A DNA stretch of 64,000 bases from contig NZ_LR732330.1 of assembly GCF_902506325.1 (NCBI RefSeq), forward strand, positions 620,001 to 684,000. Direction: 5' to 3'. This document shows positions 52,652 through 62,175 of this stretch, piece by piece. The translations under genes were made by a program, and so were the position numbers. The notes beneath the pieces are model-generated. The model was not told the origin of the DNA and did not search any database. It was given only the letters and a program-made list of their open reading frames with translations. The stretch comes from Limnobacter sp. 130. GTDB taxonomy: Bacteria > Pseudomonadota > Gammaproteobacteria > Burkholderiales > Burkholderiaceae_B. Numbering within the stretch: the stretch's first letter is position 1; the number at the start of each line of letters is the position of its first letter.

Positions 52652-54355
52652 ATGAAAACCGCCAAAGAATTGCAAGCCAGCCCAATCGTGGGTGAAACCC
52701 ACCAGGTGCACAATGTGGCCAGTGATTTGCACAGCTACAACCTGTTTACCACTGACGCTGCCCTGCTTGAGGGCGTGAAGCGCGAAGGTGGCGCGTGGGG
52801 TGTTGGGGAGGTTGCTGCCTTTGGCGAAAAATGTGGCAAACCGGAATACCTTGAACTGGGTTTTCTGGCCAACAAATACACACCTGAACTGGATACCCAT
52901 GATCGCTTCGGCAACCGGGTTGATTCCGTGCGCTACCACGGTGCTTACCATGAACTGATGAAATCAGCGCTAGAGGAAGGATTGCACAGCCAGCCCTGGA
53001 CCCACCCGCGAGAAGGTGCCCATGTGGTGCGCGGTGCAAAAGCATTCCTGCAAAGCCAGGTGGAGGCCGGCCATGGTTGCCCTGTCACCATGACATTTGC
53101 CTCGGTTCCCAGCTTCCGCATACAACCCGAAGTGGCTGCAATTTTTGAATCCAAAATTCTGAATCGCGGTTACGACCCGCGCAATGTGCCCATTGATGAA
53201 AAACAGTCCATCACCGTGGGCATGGGCATGACCGAAAAACAGGGTGGATCCGATGTACGGGCCAACAGCACCATGGCCACACCGGTTAATCAGCCCGGTG
53301 CCGGGCAACTCTATTCCCTGGTGGGCCACAAGTGGTTTTTGTCGGCCCCCATGTGCGACGTGTTTTTGATTCTGGCGCAAACCACCGCTGGTGTGTCTTG
53401 CTTTGCCGTGCCCCGCTGGTTGCCCGATGGCACAAAAAATGCACTCAACGTGATTCGTCTGAAAGACAAAATGGGCAACAAATCCAATGCATCCAGCGAA
53501 GTGGAATTTCGTGGTGCGCAAGGCTGGTTGATTGGCGATGAAGGCCGCGGTGTGCCCACCATCATTGAAATGGTTAGCCTGACCCGCTTTGACTGCATGG
53601 GCGCATCCGCTAGCCTGATGCGCGCTGGCTTGGCCAATGCCATTCACCACTGCAAACAGCGCGCCGCCTTCGGTGCCAAATTAATTGACCAACCCCTGAT
53701 GCAAAACGTGTTGGCCGATTTGCAACTGGAATACGAGGGCGCCATGGCTTTTTCCATGCGCATGGCCCGGGCACTGGACATGAAAGACAGCGACGAACAC
53801 GAAGCCCAACTGGCGCGCCTGGCCACAGCTGTTGGCAAGTACTGGATTTGCAAACGCGCTCCCCAGCACAGCTACGAAATCATGGAATGTATTGGCGGCA
53901 GCGGTGTCATGGAAAATTCAATTTACCCACGCCTGTTCCGGGAAAGTGTGATCAACCCGATTTGGGAGGGCAGCGGCAATGTGCAATGTCTGGATGTACT
54001 TCGTGCCATTGCAAAAACACCGGCTGTGCTCATGGCATTCAATGCCGAATTGAACAAAGCACGTGGTGGCAACTCCATACTTGATACCTACCTGGATGGC
54101 ATGAACCAACAGTTCAGGCAACTGAACCCTGCCGACCTGCATGGCTTGCAGTACAGTGCCCGTACCATGGTCGATCAAATGGCCTTGGCCTTTGAAGCAT
54201 CCTTGTTGGTGCGCCATGCACCTGCTGCGGTTAGCGAGGCCTTCTGTGCAAGTCGCCTGGCGGCACAAGGGCACCACAACTACGGCGCCTTGCCCAAGGG
54301 CATGCAGGTGAAAGCAATTATTGAGCGGGCTGACCCCGCAATTAACAAAGCCTGA
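52652..54355 (+). CDS. AidB-like acyl-CoA dehydrogenase
   Basis: The 567-residue protein starts at ATG 52652 after AGGGA at a good distance. It carries GMTEKQGGSDVRANSTMA and KWFLSAPMCDVFLILAQT in the flavin-binding middle domain. The C-terminal part has ECIGGSGVMENSIYPRLFRE and NPIWEGSGNVQCLDVLRA, typical of AidB and its relatives. E. coli AidB binds DNA and is linked to alkylation stress. Bacterial homologues may instead be isovaleryl-CoA or other acyl-CoA dehydrogenases. The C-terminal basic DNA-binding region of AidB is not obvious here. Confidence 0.9.
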   Translation: MKTAKELQASPIVGETHQVHNVASDLHSYNLFTTDAALLEGVKREGGAWGVGEVAAFGEKCGKPEYLELGFLANKYTPELDTHDRFGNRVDSVRYHGAYHELMKSALEEGLHSQPWTHPREGAHVVRGAKAFLQSQVEAGHGCPVTMTFASVPSFRIQPEVAAIFESKILNRGYDPRNVPIDEKQSITVGMGMTEKQGGSDVRANSTMATPVNQPGAGQLYSLVGHKWFLSAPMCDVFLILAQTTAGVSCFAVPRWLPDGTKNALNVIRLKDKMGNKSNASSEVEFRGAQGWLIGDEGRGVPTIIEMVSLTRFDCMGASASLMRAGLANAIHHCKQRAAFGAKLIDQPLMQNVLADLQLEYEGAMAFSMRMARALDMKDSDEHEAQLARLATAVGKYWICKRAPQHSYEIMECIGGSGVMENSIYPRLFRESVINPIWEGSGNVQCLDVLRAIAKTPAVLMAFNAELNKARGGNSILDTYLDGMNQQFRQLNPADLHGLQYSARTMVDQMALAFEASLLVRHAPAAVSEAFCASRLAAQGHHNYGALPKGMQVKAIIERADPAINKA

Positions 54356-54364
54356 AAGTTGAAA

Positions 54365-54784
54365 TCATGAGAGTTCAATCAACGCCCATTGCCTGGGTGT
54401 TGGTTCCTCTCGCGCCTTCACCGACAGGCTGTGCGCCATGTCGTGAAAGGGTTTGCGCATGCGTGGCGTGGGCCAAAACAGTTGTCCCGTCAAACCTGGT
54501 TGCCGGGTCAACGCTGCTTCAATTGCAGGTATGCAATCGTTCCACACCAATGCGTTGGGCCAAATTTTCAAAGCCCACTCAATACTTTCCTGCTCGGCCA
54601 ACACCGAGCTATAGGCCTCACAAGGTCTGCTGCACAACTGCACCACCTCGCCATTTTCAATGCACACCGCCGCCATGCAGTAACGCCCCTGCCCTGCGCC
54701 AGACGCATCCACCAACACATGCCTGCCCGTGTTGAATAACTCAGGCCTGCGATCTGAATCAGCCACACGAAAAGTCATTGGCAC
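54365..54784 (-). CDS. RNase H-like domain protein
   Basis: The 139-residue product has the RNase H order of acids: Asp in HVLVDASGAGQGRYCMAAV, Glu in VLAEQESIEWALKIW, Asp in LVWNDCIPAIEAAL and a late Asp in FHDMAHSLSVKAREE. The spacing fits an RNase HI/reverse-transcriptase-like fold, but overall similarity to the rnhA product in the same window is low. It is convergent with the AidB-like gene ten bases away. Whether it is active is not known. Confidence 0.6.
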   Translation of the reverse strand: MPMTFRVADSDRRPELFNTGRHVLVDASGAGQGRYCMAAVCIENGEVVQLCSRPCEAYSSVLAEQESIEWALKIWPNALVWNDCIPAIEAALTRQPGLTGQLFWPTPRMRKPFHDMAHSLSVKAREEPTPRQWALIELS

Positions 54785-54964
54785 GGCACCCAGGAAAAAG
54801 GCGAATTATAGAAACAAGCCTTTGAGATTGAAAGGATTTCTTTAATCATTCCGTGTGAAATACGCAACGAATCATCAAGAAAGAAATGAAGGTGTTTACC
54901 CTGAGAGCAGGCACCGGCAATTGCCGCTAAAATTCACGAATCAAAAAACCTGTCACAACGCAAT

Positions 54965-55204
54965 ATGAACGCAGCACTTCCCGCCCAACCCGGAAAATTA
55001 TTCCAACTGGTCTTCGCACTCATCATGGGTTTTCTGATGGTGGGCATCGTCACCTTTGTGACCACCGCCAGCAATTTTGGCTTTGGTGGCAACTTTCTGG
55101 CCACCTGGGGAAAAACCTACTTCATTGGTTATTTGGCTGCCGTGCCAGCCATCTACATGCTGGCCCCCATCGCAAGGCGAATCACGGCGCAGTTACTGAA
55201 CTAG
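54965..55204 (+). CDS. DUF2798 small membrane protein
   Basis: The 79-residue protein has two helices (LVFALIMGFLMVGIVTFVTTA and TYFIGYLAAVPAIYMLAPIA), the DUF2798 layout. The role is unknown. It stands alone with a 180-base gap before it in which I see no clear promoter. Confidence 0.7.
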   Translation: MNAALPAQPGKLFQLVFALIMGFLMVGIVTFVTTASNFGFGGNFLATWGKTYFIGYLAAVPAIYMLAPIARRITAQLLN

Positions 55205-55309
55205 CGCACTGAATCGGCATTACCCCTTTTCTCCGGTTTTCAGTGCGGCTACCCTGCGGTTATTCTTTCGGTTAAATGGTTTTAACCCAAAAGGCCACAG
55301 GAGCCCCTC

Positions 55310-56740
55310 GTGACGGAATTCAAACGCAGCCAGGAAATGCACCAGTACTATCGCGACAGTCTGGTGAAAACCTATTTCTTTGAAGAGCTTGGCAAAATCC
55401 CGAAAGAAACACTGATTTCGCTGATCGACACCAATGCCTGCGACCCCGTGTTGTGTGCTGAAACCCTGCATGCAGTGCAATCGGGTTTGCCCGCTGCAAA
55501 AGACCTGGCACTGAAACAAATGATCATGCTGATTGCGCAATCCCATTTGTCCATGGACAAACACCGCAATGGCATTCAAACACCCCTGCCTGCGGCTTAT
55601 AAAAAAGGCATTCGCGATGGGCTCATGCGTGTGCTGCAAAAAGTGCCCAGCGTGAAATACCTGATGAACGCCATTCAGATTTTGTACCGCATTGGTGAAA
55701 TCGATGAGGCCATGGCTTTGGTGCGCAAAAACGAAAAAATTGTTGACACCTCGCCACACCTGCAACAAATCGTCGCCATGGTGTACACCATGGAAGCGCG
55801 TTACGAAGAAGCACTGCCTTACCTGGTCAAGCTTGTGGATTCAGGTGCCCACCAAAACAATTCGCTGGTCAAACTTCTCAGCATGACCTGCATGTACGAA
55901 CTGGGTGCCCTGCCTGACGAACCCGTCGACTTTGCCAGCCTGGCCAATACACCTGTACAGGCGGAAACAGGATTCCCCTATGCATGGATCATCGAACCAG
56001 CCAAAACACAACGCACCAAACCCACTGTGTTGATTGCCTGCGACGACAAGTACTTTTATGAACACGCGCTGACCCTGCTGTATTCCGTGATTGAACACAA
56101 CAGTGCCGACCTGCTGGTGCATTTTCACCTGTACACACCCAACGCCGGTGTGATTCAACACGTTCAAGACCTTACAGGCAAATATCCACAACTGGAAATT
56201 ACTGCCACGCAGGAAACAATCGATTTGGAATCACCCACCAAAGTGGTGGAGTTTGCAACCCGTCGTTTTGCCGCCAGCAAAGCCCTGCTGACACACCTGA
56301 ATTCACCTGTAATACTGATCGATGCCGATGCCTTGTGGCGCAAGCCCTGGGCGGCCACCCTGGGCGAATTGGCCAACAACAACGATGTCATTGTGTGCCA
56401 ACCCAAGGCGGCGCCATTTTGGGAACATGTTGCAGCGGGTGTGGTGTACTTGAACAACACACCGGCCGCCCAGCGATACATTGCGCAAGTGGTTGCGTTT
56501 ATTGAAGACAACCTGAACAAAGGCAAATCAATCTGGTTTCTGGACCAAATCGCCTTGTCAGCTTGTCGCCAGGAAGCACACAAGCAAAGTTCGGGCATTC
56601 GATTTGGCAGCACCGCCCCCGATCGCTTGATGGACGTCAACCACGGCGAGAACGCACTGATCTGGGTGGTTACCAACCAGAAGCACGCAGCCGGTGTTTA
56701 TGCCGATTACAAACGCGAATTACAACAGCGCCATGAATAA
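55310..56740 (+). CDS. Glycosyltransferase-like protein with helical repeat N-terminus
   Basis: The 476-residue protein starts with GTG after an AGGAG ribosome site. Residues about 1-215 are helical and TPR-like (YLMNAIQILYRIGEIDEAMAL, AMVYTMEARYEEALPYLVKL). The C-terminal part has VLIACDDKYFYEHALTLLYS, VILIDADALWRKPWAATLGEL and VAAGVVYLNNTPAAQRYI, resembling a GT-A nucleotide-sugar transferase with an Asp-Ala-Asp metal motif. Acceptor and donor are unknown. It lies 105 bases after the DUF2798 gene. Confidence 0.68.
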   Translation: MTEFKRSQEMHQYYRDSLVKTYFFEELGKIPKETLISLIDTNACDPVLCAETLHAVQSGLPAAKDLALKQMIMLIAQSHLSMDKHRNGIQTPLPAAYKKGIRDGLMRVLQKVPSVKYLMNAIQILYRIGEIDEAMALVRKNEKIVDTSPHLQQIVAMVYTMEARYEEALPYLVKLVDSGAHQNNSLVKLLSMTCMYELGALPDEPVDFASLANTPVQAETGFPYAWIIEPAKTQRTKPTVLIACDDKYFYEHALTLLYSVIEHNSADLLVHFHLYTPNAGVIQHVQDLTGKYPQLEITATQETIDLESPTKVVEFATRRFAASKALLTHLNSPVILIDADALWRKPWAATLGELANNNDVIVCQPKAAPFWEHVAAGVVYLNNTPAAQRYIAQVVAFIEDNLNKGKSIWFLDQIALSACRQEAHKQSSGIRFGSTAPDRLMDVNHGENALIWVVTNQKHAAGVYADYKRELQQRHE

Positions 56741-56820
56741 ACACTGGTTTCAAAATGCGACTTGAATGCGACTAAAAATTCGCTTTAGTCTGAGGCATCT
56801 TCACAGCATGCCTCAGCCAC

Positions 56821-58050
56821 ATGACCACCATTGATCACCCCCACCCCACCCGACTACGGCCTTTTCCGCTGACCCAGGTTCACACACCTTGGCCCATCCA
56901 ACAATTACTGGGTGGGCAGTTCGCTCCAAGCCAGCAACAGTACCTTGATTTGCACAGGGGTTTGTTTGAAGGTGATCCGGTGATGGACCAATACATCGAG
57001 GCGCGAATCAAAGCGTCGCCTGATCACCCCGATTGGCGGGAATTTCACCACGCCCTGCAGTCAAACAATCCACTGACCTGTCAGGGCAGCGATGCACTTC
57101 AAACTGTGTTGCAGTCCACCTGCACCAACCCCGACTGGGCAGACTGGGCGTTGATCGAGGAAGGTGTGCAATTCATTCACAGCACCGGGCGTGCCGCCAC
57201 CGACGTGCTGCGTGACATGGCCTTGATGGGCGGCTACCTGATGGTCGCTTTCAACAAAACCCTGATCCTGACCGGCGAACTGGAAAAAGGCGCAGCCCCC
57301 CGGCTGGCCAGCACAGCGCAATGGTGGCTCAAAGTGGTCAACCCACACGCCAACCACGCGGGTGGCCCCGGTGCCATGTCCACACTGCGCGTTCGCTGGA
57401 TGCATGCACTGGTGCGCAAGCAGTTGCAGCACAACCCACAATGGAACACCACGCAATGGGGGCTGCCCATCAACCAGGTGGACATGGCCGCCACATACCT
57501 GGGCTTTAGCACTGTCATGCTGCTGGGTCTTCGCAAAATGGGCATTGTAGTAACACCCCGCAATTCAAGGGCTGTGATGCAACTGTGGAAATTGATCGGC
57601 TGGCAAATGGGTGTACAGGAAAAATGGCTGCTTGATACTGAAGCACAGGCGTTGATCCAGTTGCGTCAGTTTTTGTTCACCCACTCCCCACCCGACGAAT
57701 CCACCCACCGCCTGGCCACCGCACTGGCTGGCGAACCGCTTAGCCGCGGGTACAACAACTTTCAAAACCTGCGCAGGGCTTATGCCCATCAAAAGCATTT
57801 GAGTTCATCGTGGTATTTGCTGGGCCCGCGTATGTTCCGCAAATTGGGGCTACGCGCTCCCTTTGGTCCCTTCATTGCCTTATTGGCCGTACCCGCAAGG
57901 GCTGCCCTGCATATGTTGGGGCGATGCACGCCAGGGCTGGCTACATGGCACATTCGCCAAGGCCGAAAATCGCAGGAAATTGCAGTGGCTGAACTTCAAC
58001 AGCGGCAAGTTCAACAGGCAGTGCCACCTGTTTCCGTCAACGCGAGTTGA
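56821..58050 (+). CDS. MpaB/DUF2236 family oxygenase-like protein
   Basis: The 409-residue protein has MRDMALMGGYLMVAFNKTL-like and TRVRWMHALVRKQL-like stretches (here residues 130-205), with STGRAATDVLRDMALMGG and STLRVRWMHALVRKQL, and LGFSTVMLLGLRKMGI. These match the DUF2236/MpaB family, which includes the rubber oxygenase Lcp and fungal MpaB. Histidine and arginine residues that bind heme in Lcp may be present but cannot be assigned. It is followed by an SDR gene after a palindrome-rich gap. Confidence 0.72.
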   Translation: MTTIDHPHPTRLRPFPLTQVHTPWPIQQLLGGQFAPSQQQYLDLHRGLFEGDPVMDQYIEARIKASPDHPDWREFHHALQSNNPLTCQGSDALQTVLQSTCTNPDWADWALIEEGVQFIHSTGRAATDVLRDMALMGGYLMVAFNKTLILTGELEKGAAPRLASTAQWWLKVVNPHANHAGGPGAMSTLRVRWMHALVRKQLQHNPQWNTTQWGLPINQVDMAATYLGFSTVMLLGLRKMGIVVTPRNSRAVMQLWKLIGWQMGVQEKWLLDTEAQALIQLRQFLFTHSPPDESTHRLATALAGEPLSRGYNNFQNLRRAYAHQKHLSSSWYLLGPRMFRKLGLRAPFGPFIALLAVPARAALHMLGRCTPGLATWHIRQGRKSQEIAVAELQQRQVQQAVPPVSVNAS

Positions 58051-58088
58051 ATACGAACAATAAGTCGTATTAAACTGAACGATCGTTC
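58051..58088. promoter_or_regulatory. Operator-like palindromes upstream of the SDR-TetR pair
   Basis: GAACGATCGTTC (58077-58088) is a perfect 12-bp palindrome. ATACGA (58051-58056) and TCGTAT (58065-58070) form a second inverted repeat just before it. They lie 22 bases before the SDR start, where a TetR regulator encoded downstream could bind. Confidence 0.55.
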
Positions 58089-58110
58089 GAATAACAAAGG
58101 CAGGGGCAAT

Positions 58111-58941
58111 ATGGGAAGCTGGTCGAATAAAACAGTATTCATCACCGGCGGCAGCCGTGGCATTGGGCGGGAAATCATTTTGCGATTGGCGCGAGAAGGC
58201 GCCAATATTACGATTGCTGCCAAATCAGACACACCCAACCCCAAGCTGCCCGGCACCATTCACTCGGTCGCCCAGGAAGTGATCGAAGCTGGCGGTAGAG
58301 CACTGCCAGTGACCACCGATGTGCGTGACGAGGAACAAATCAAACGTGCCATTCAAGCCACCGTGCAACAGTTTGGTGGCATCGATTTGCTGGTGAACAA
58401 CGCCGGTTTTTTGGGCATTACCCAACTGGGCATTACCGAGACCAAAAAATTCGACCTGATGCACGCGCTGAACACCCGCGCCCCGCTGATCACCATGCGC
58501 GAATGCCTGCCCTACCTGCAAGCCAGCAAAGGCAGCGTGCTGAACCTGTGCCCACCGCTGAACCTGGACAAAGGCTGGCTGGGTGCATTCATTCCCTACA
58601 CCAGCACCAAGTATTCAATGACATTGCTCAGCATGGGTTTTCAGCAGGAAGTCAAAGCCAAAGGTATTGCGGTTAAAACCCTGTGGCCCGCCACCTTGAT
58701 CGCCACCGCTGCAGTGGGCATGTTCAGCGGCGAAGAAGGTTTGAATGTGTCGCGCAAACCCGAAGTGATGGCCGATGCTGCATTTGAATTGATCAATCAG
58801 CGCGATCGCTTTGCTGCCAAGGTAAGCTGGCTGGATGAAGAAGTGCTGCGCGAAACCGGGGTATCGGATTTCACGCAATACGCTAACAACCCGGCGCGCG
58901 TGGATGAAATTCAACGGGACTTCTACATCGGCAAGTTCTAA
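58111..58941 (+). CDS. SDR family oxidoreductase (HSDL2-like)
   Basis: The 276-residue protein has the cofactor motif TGGSRGIGREI (near 12), LLVNNAGFLGI (near 95) and the catalytic Tyr-x3-Lys in PYTSTKYSMTLL (near 165). The NLCPPLNLDKGWLG segment resembles HSDL2 dehydrogenases. NAD(P)-dependent oxidation or reduction is expected; the substrate is unknown. AGGCAGGGG precedes ATG 58111. It is five bases from the TetR gene, so probably co-transcribed. Confidence 0.92.
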   Translation: MGSWSNKTVFITGGSRGIGREIILRLAREGANITIAAKSDTPNPKLPGTIHSVAQEVIEAGGRALPVTTDVRDEEQIKRAIQATVQQFGGIDLLVNNAGFLGITQLGITETKKFDLMHALNTRAPLITMRECLPYLQASKGSVLNLCPPLNLDKGWLGAFIPYTSTKYSMTLLSMGFQQEVKAKGIAVKTLWPATLIATAAVGMFSGEEGLNVSRKPEVMADAAFELINQRDRFAAKVSWLDEEVLRETGVSDFTQYANNPARVDEIQRDFYIGKF

Positions 58942-58946
58942 AACCC

Positions 58947-59537
58947 ATGCGCAAAATTCCACAGCAGCAACGTTCCAAAGAACTGGTTGCGCGGCTGGTT
59001 GACGCCACCGCCCAATCCATTCGGGAACAAGGCATGGACAAGTTCACCACGCACCATGTGGCCGAACTTGCAGGCGTCAGCGTGGGGTCGCTGTATCAGT
59101 ATTTTGATTCACGCGAAGACTTGATTGAGGCCTTGCTGGACACAGTCACGCTGAATCTTCGCGAAGGCTTGAATACGCTGGTACTGGAAAAAACCACTGA
59201 TCTTCGCGACATGGTGCAACGGTCCGTGCACTTCGGCATGTCTTTTTTGCGTGCCGACGATGGCCTTGCAGTTGAGCTGGTGCGCAACTGGTACCGCCTG
59301 CCCACCCAGAATGTGGTTCGGCTGCTGCAAGACACTCTGCTGGACTTCATGCGGATGTACCTGCTGAAGAACCCGCTGAGCAACAACCCCGAACGGCTTC
59401 AAATTCGAAGTTTCATTATTGCCAACGCCATCGTGTTCACCATGATCCGCGCGATTAGTGAACCCAGCCCTTTCATCACCGACGAGGAACTGGAAATTGA
59501 GTTGGTTGAAATGGTGGTCAGCTATTTGCGTGCCTAG
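58947..59537 (+). CDS. TetR/AcrR family transcriptional regulator
   Basis: The 196-residue protein has the TetR helix-turn-helix (LVDATAQSIREQGMDKFTTH, VAELAGVSVGSLYQYFDSRE). The ligand domain is helical. It lies five bases after the SDR gene and could bind the palindromes 22 bases upstream of that gene, forming a feedback operon. The ligand is unknown. Confidence 0.93.
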   Translation: MRKIPQQQRSKELVARLVDATAQSIREQGMDKFTTHHVAELAGVSVGSLYQYFDSREDLIEALLDTVTLNLREGLNTLVLEKTTDLRDMVQRSVHFGMSFLRADDGLAVELVRNWYRLPTQNVVRLLQDTLLDFMRMYLLKNPLSNNPERLQIRSFIIANAIVFTMIRAISEPSPFITDEELEIELVEMVVSYLRA

Positions 59538-59649
59538 CCTGAATACTTGATTGCTGAACTTTGTTTGGTGAACTGCTCGAACCGAAAGGTTTAAGTTAGT
59601 GCATCAAGGTAGATTTAAATCTGAGATCCACAGATCAAAGCCCAAAGTA

Positions 59650-59680
59650 CAAAAAACAAATGGATTTATTGATAATCCAT
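59650..59680 (-). terminator. Terminator of the chemotaxis operon
   Basis: Immediately after the cheB stop on the minus strand, ATGGATT and AATCCAT (59680-59660) form a 7-bp stem with a 7-base loop, followed by a T-rich run ending near 59651. Confidence 0.7.
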
Positions 59681-60744
59681 CAGCCGCAAATGATTCGCGG
59701 AAACTCCAACAACGAACACACCTTACCCACTCCGCCCAGCTTGATTGCCTCTTTGGGCATACCAAACACAACGCAGCTGTTCTCATCCTGAGCAAAAGTT
59801 TGAGAGCCTACATCGTACATCTCTCGTAATCCCTTTGCCCCATCGTCCCCCATGCCCGTCATGATGATGCCTTTTGCGTTCTTGCCCGCATATCTCGCCA
59901 CAGATCGAAAGAGAACATCTACAGATGGCTTGTGACGGTTCACCAATGGCCCGTCAAGAATCTCGACGTGATAAGTCGCACCAGACCGTTTAAGCGCCAT
60001 ATGCCTTCCACCTGGTGCGATCAACGCCAACCCCGGCAGTACCCTATCACCGTTCTGAGCCTCCCGAACTTCTATTTCGCAAAGCTGATTCAATCGCATT
60101 GCAAAGGATGCAGTGAATTTCTCTGGCATGTGTTGAACAATCACGATACCTGGGCATACTCTGGGAAGACGGGTCAAAATCTGTTCCAAGGCCTGAGTAC
60201 CTCCAGTCGAAGTACCAATTGCCACTAAACTTTCGGTGGTTTGCAACATGGCCTGGGGTGTTGGCGTGGGAAGCACGGCATCCGCAGAGAGTTTTTTGCT
60301 CACATCAAGACTGACAACAGGTTTTGGTTTTAAGCGATCTGCACGCACATTTGCCGCGGCCTTGACGGTGGCAATCAAAGACTGGGCAGTATCCGTCAAA
60401 AAGTTTTTGACAGAGACCTTGGGCTTAAAGATGACTTCAAACGCGCCAAGCGACAACGCCTGCAAAGTTGTCTCAGCGCCCTTTTCTGTTAATGACGAGC
60501 AAATGATCACTGGAATAGGCTTTGTACTCATCAACTTTCTTAAAAAGGTAATTCCGTCCATTCGCGGCATTTCGACGTCCAAAATCAAAACGTCAGGCCA
60601 GGCTTTGCTCATCTTATCCATGGCAAACAAAGGATCAGAAGCCACGCCAATCACTTCTATACCAGAATCATGCTTAAGAATCTCGACCATCATTTGCCGA
60701 ACAACGGCAGAGTCATCCACGATAAACACCTTGATTTTTTGCAT
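59680..60744 (-). CDS. cheB: Chemotaxis protein-glutamate methylesterase CheB
   Basis: The 354-residue protein has a receiver domain ([30 protein letters not shown] with the phospho-acceptor Asp) and a methylesterase domain with the Ser-His-Asp triad in [30 protein letters not shown] and [14 protein letters not shown]. It demethylates or deamidates chemoreceptors during adaptation. It follows cheR by 12 bases and is the last gene of the operon in this window. Confidence 0.96.
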   Translation of the reverse strand: MQKIKVFIVDDSAVVRQMMVEILKHDSGIEVIGVASDPLFAMDKMSKAWPDVLILDVEMPRMDGITFLRKLMSTKPIPVIICSSLTEKGAETTLQALSLGAFEVIFKPKVSVKNFLTDTAQSLIATVKAAANVRADRLKPKPVVSLDVSKKLSADAVLPTPTPQAMLQTTESLVAIGTSTGGTQALEQILTRLPRVCPGIVIVQHMPEKFTASFAMRLNQLCEIEVREAQNGDRVLPGLALIAPGGRHMALKRSGATYHVEILDGPLVNRHKPSVDVLFRSVARYAGKNAKGIIMTGMGDDGAKGLREMYDVGSQTFAQDENSCVVFGMPKEAIKLGGVGKVCSLLEFPRIICG

Positions 60745-60756
60745 GCTGACCTAGCC

Positions 60757-61569
60757 CTATGATTTCTGATAAATCGACGGAGACACCAATTTCAAAGCAT
60801 CACAAACTCCGTTAAGGCTTTCCGAATGGCTGATGATGAAATAGCCTCCAGGTTTTAAATGTGGCAACAAATTCTGCATCACCTTTTGTTTTGTTGCCGT
60901 ATCAAAATAAATCATCACATTGCGCAAAAAGATCACATCAAACAGACCAACGTTGGGAATTCGTTCAATCAGATTGATGTTCTTGAAGTCCACTTTGCTG
61001 CGCAAAGCGGATTGCACCATCAGAAAACCTTCTTTATTGCCAACACCTTTTAAGCAATATTTTCTTAGAAGCATCTCTGGCAAATTACGTGCCTTGACCA
61101 GGGGAAACTGGGCACGCCGCGCATGACTTAGAATTTGCTCACTGATGTCCGAGCCAAAAACGCTCCAATTACCATCGCCCATTTTTTCCATCAACATCAT
61201 CGCGATGGTGTACGCCTCTTCGCCAGAGGAACTTGCTGCACTCCAAATTCGAAATTGTCCACTTGCCGACACTGTGGGAATAATATGCTTGACCAAAAAA
61301 TCGAAGTGATTGGGTTCTCTGTAAAAATAGGTTTCGTTGGTGGTCAACAAATCGAGAGCCCACTGCAACTCATTTTTGTTGCCCTCGTCCATGATCATCT
61401 TGAAGTAATCACCATAAGACGGGATGTCGTAATGTTTGAGGCGTTTGTACAGCCTGCCAGCCACAAGTGACTTCTTGGCAGGTGTTAAATTGATGCCTGC
61501 CCTTTTGTAGATCCAGCTTTTGAACTGGTTAAACTCACGATCATTGATGGATGGAACTGAGTTGCTCAT
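60757..61569 (-). CDS. cheR: Chemotaxis protein methyltransferase CheR
   Basis: The 270-residue protein has the CheR N-terminal helical domain (FKSWIYKRAGINLTPAKKSL) and a SAM-binding domain with RIWSAASSSGEEAYTIAM, VFGSDISEQIL, and VIFLRNVMIYF. It methylates receptor glutamates. The receptor encoded upstream ends in a CheR-tethering-like pentapeptide (see mcp). Length is normal. Confidence 0.96.
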   Translation of the reverse strand: MSNSVPSINDREFNQFKSWIYKRAGINLTPAKKSLVAGRLYKRLKHYDIPSYGDYFKMIMDEGNKNELQWALDLLTTNETYFYREPNHFDFLVKHIIPTVSASGQFRIWSAASSSGEEAYTIAMMLMEKMGDGNWSVFGSDISEQILSHARRAQFPLVKARNLPEMLLRKYCLKGVGNKEGFLMVQSALRSKVDFKNINLIERIPNVGLFDVIFLRNVMIYFDTATKQKVMQNLLPHLKPGGYFIISHSESLNGVCDALKLVSPSIYQKS

Positions 61570-61632
61570 ATTGACTTAATCCAAAAAATTGGATGGGTCG
61601 ACAAAGATACGCCCATCCTCCACCTGTAACAA

Positions 61633-62157
61633 TCAAGCCGTTTGCTCCGACCTATCGGACTCCGCAAGCATTAGCATCTCGTCAACGGACAAAACACGAT
61701 TCACATTCAGTGTAATCACAAACTTATTGTCCACCTTGGCCATGCCGGAGATGAACTCCTGTCGCAGACCAGTCCCAAAATCAGGGGTTGGTTCAATGTC
61801 GGAGGCGGCAATCTCCAAAACCTCTGACACCGAATCCACAAGTATTCCTAGATCTTGTGAGCCAGTCTCGCCTTTCGATTCAATAATGACAATGCAGCTG
61901 CGTCGTGTAACCTCTGAAGAATGTCGGCCAAATCTTGCTGACAAATCAATCACAGGAACCACGGCGCCTCTGAGATTAATCACACCCCGAACAAATCCAG
62001 GCATCATTGGCACCGTTGTGAGCACGCCGTACTCGAGAATTTCCTTGATACCAAGAATACCGATTGCAAACATCTCGTGCCCGAGCTGAAATGTCAGGTA
62101 CTGAGACTCACCATCTTCATTGGAGGGCGCGTTGCCCCCCTCAGGCTTAAGGTTCAT
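61633..62157 (-). CDS. cheW: Chemotaxis coupling protein CheW
   Basis: The 174-residue protein has the CheW fold: QYLTFQLGHEMFAIGILGIKEI, VPMMPGFVRGVINLRGAVVPVIDL and LGILVDSVSEVLEI. It links chemoreceptors to CheA. Both N- and C-terminal ends extend slightly past the domain. The gap to cheR is 63 bases and to mcp 18 bases. Confidence 0.95.
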   Translation of the reverse strand: MNLKPEGGNAPSNEDGESQYLTFQLGHEMFAIGILGIKEILEYGVLTTVPMMPGFVRGVINLRGAVVPVIDLSARFGRHSSEVTRRSCIVIIESKGETGSQDLGILVDSVSEVLEIAASDIEPTPDFGTGLRQEFISGMAKVDNKFVITLNVNRVLSVDEMLMLAESDRSEQTA

Positions 62158-62175
62158 ATTGAGTGCTCCTTGACA

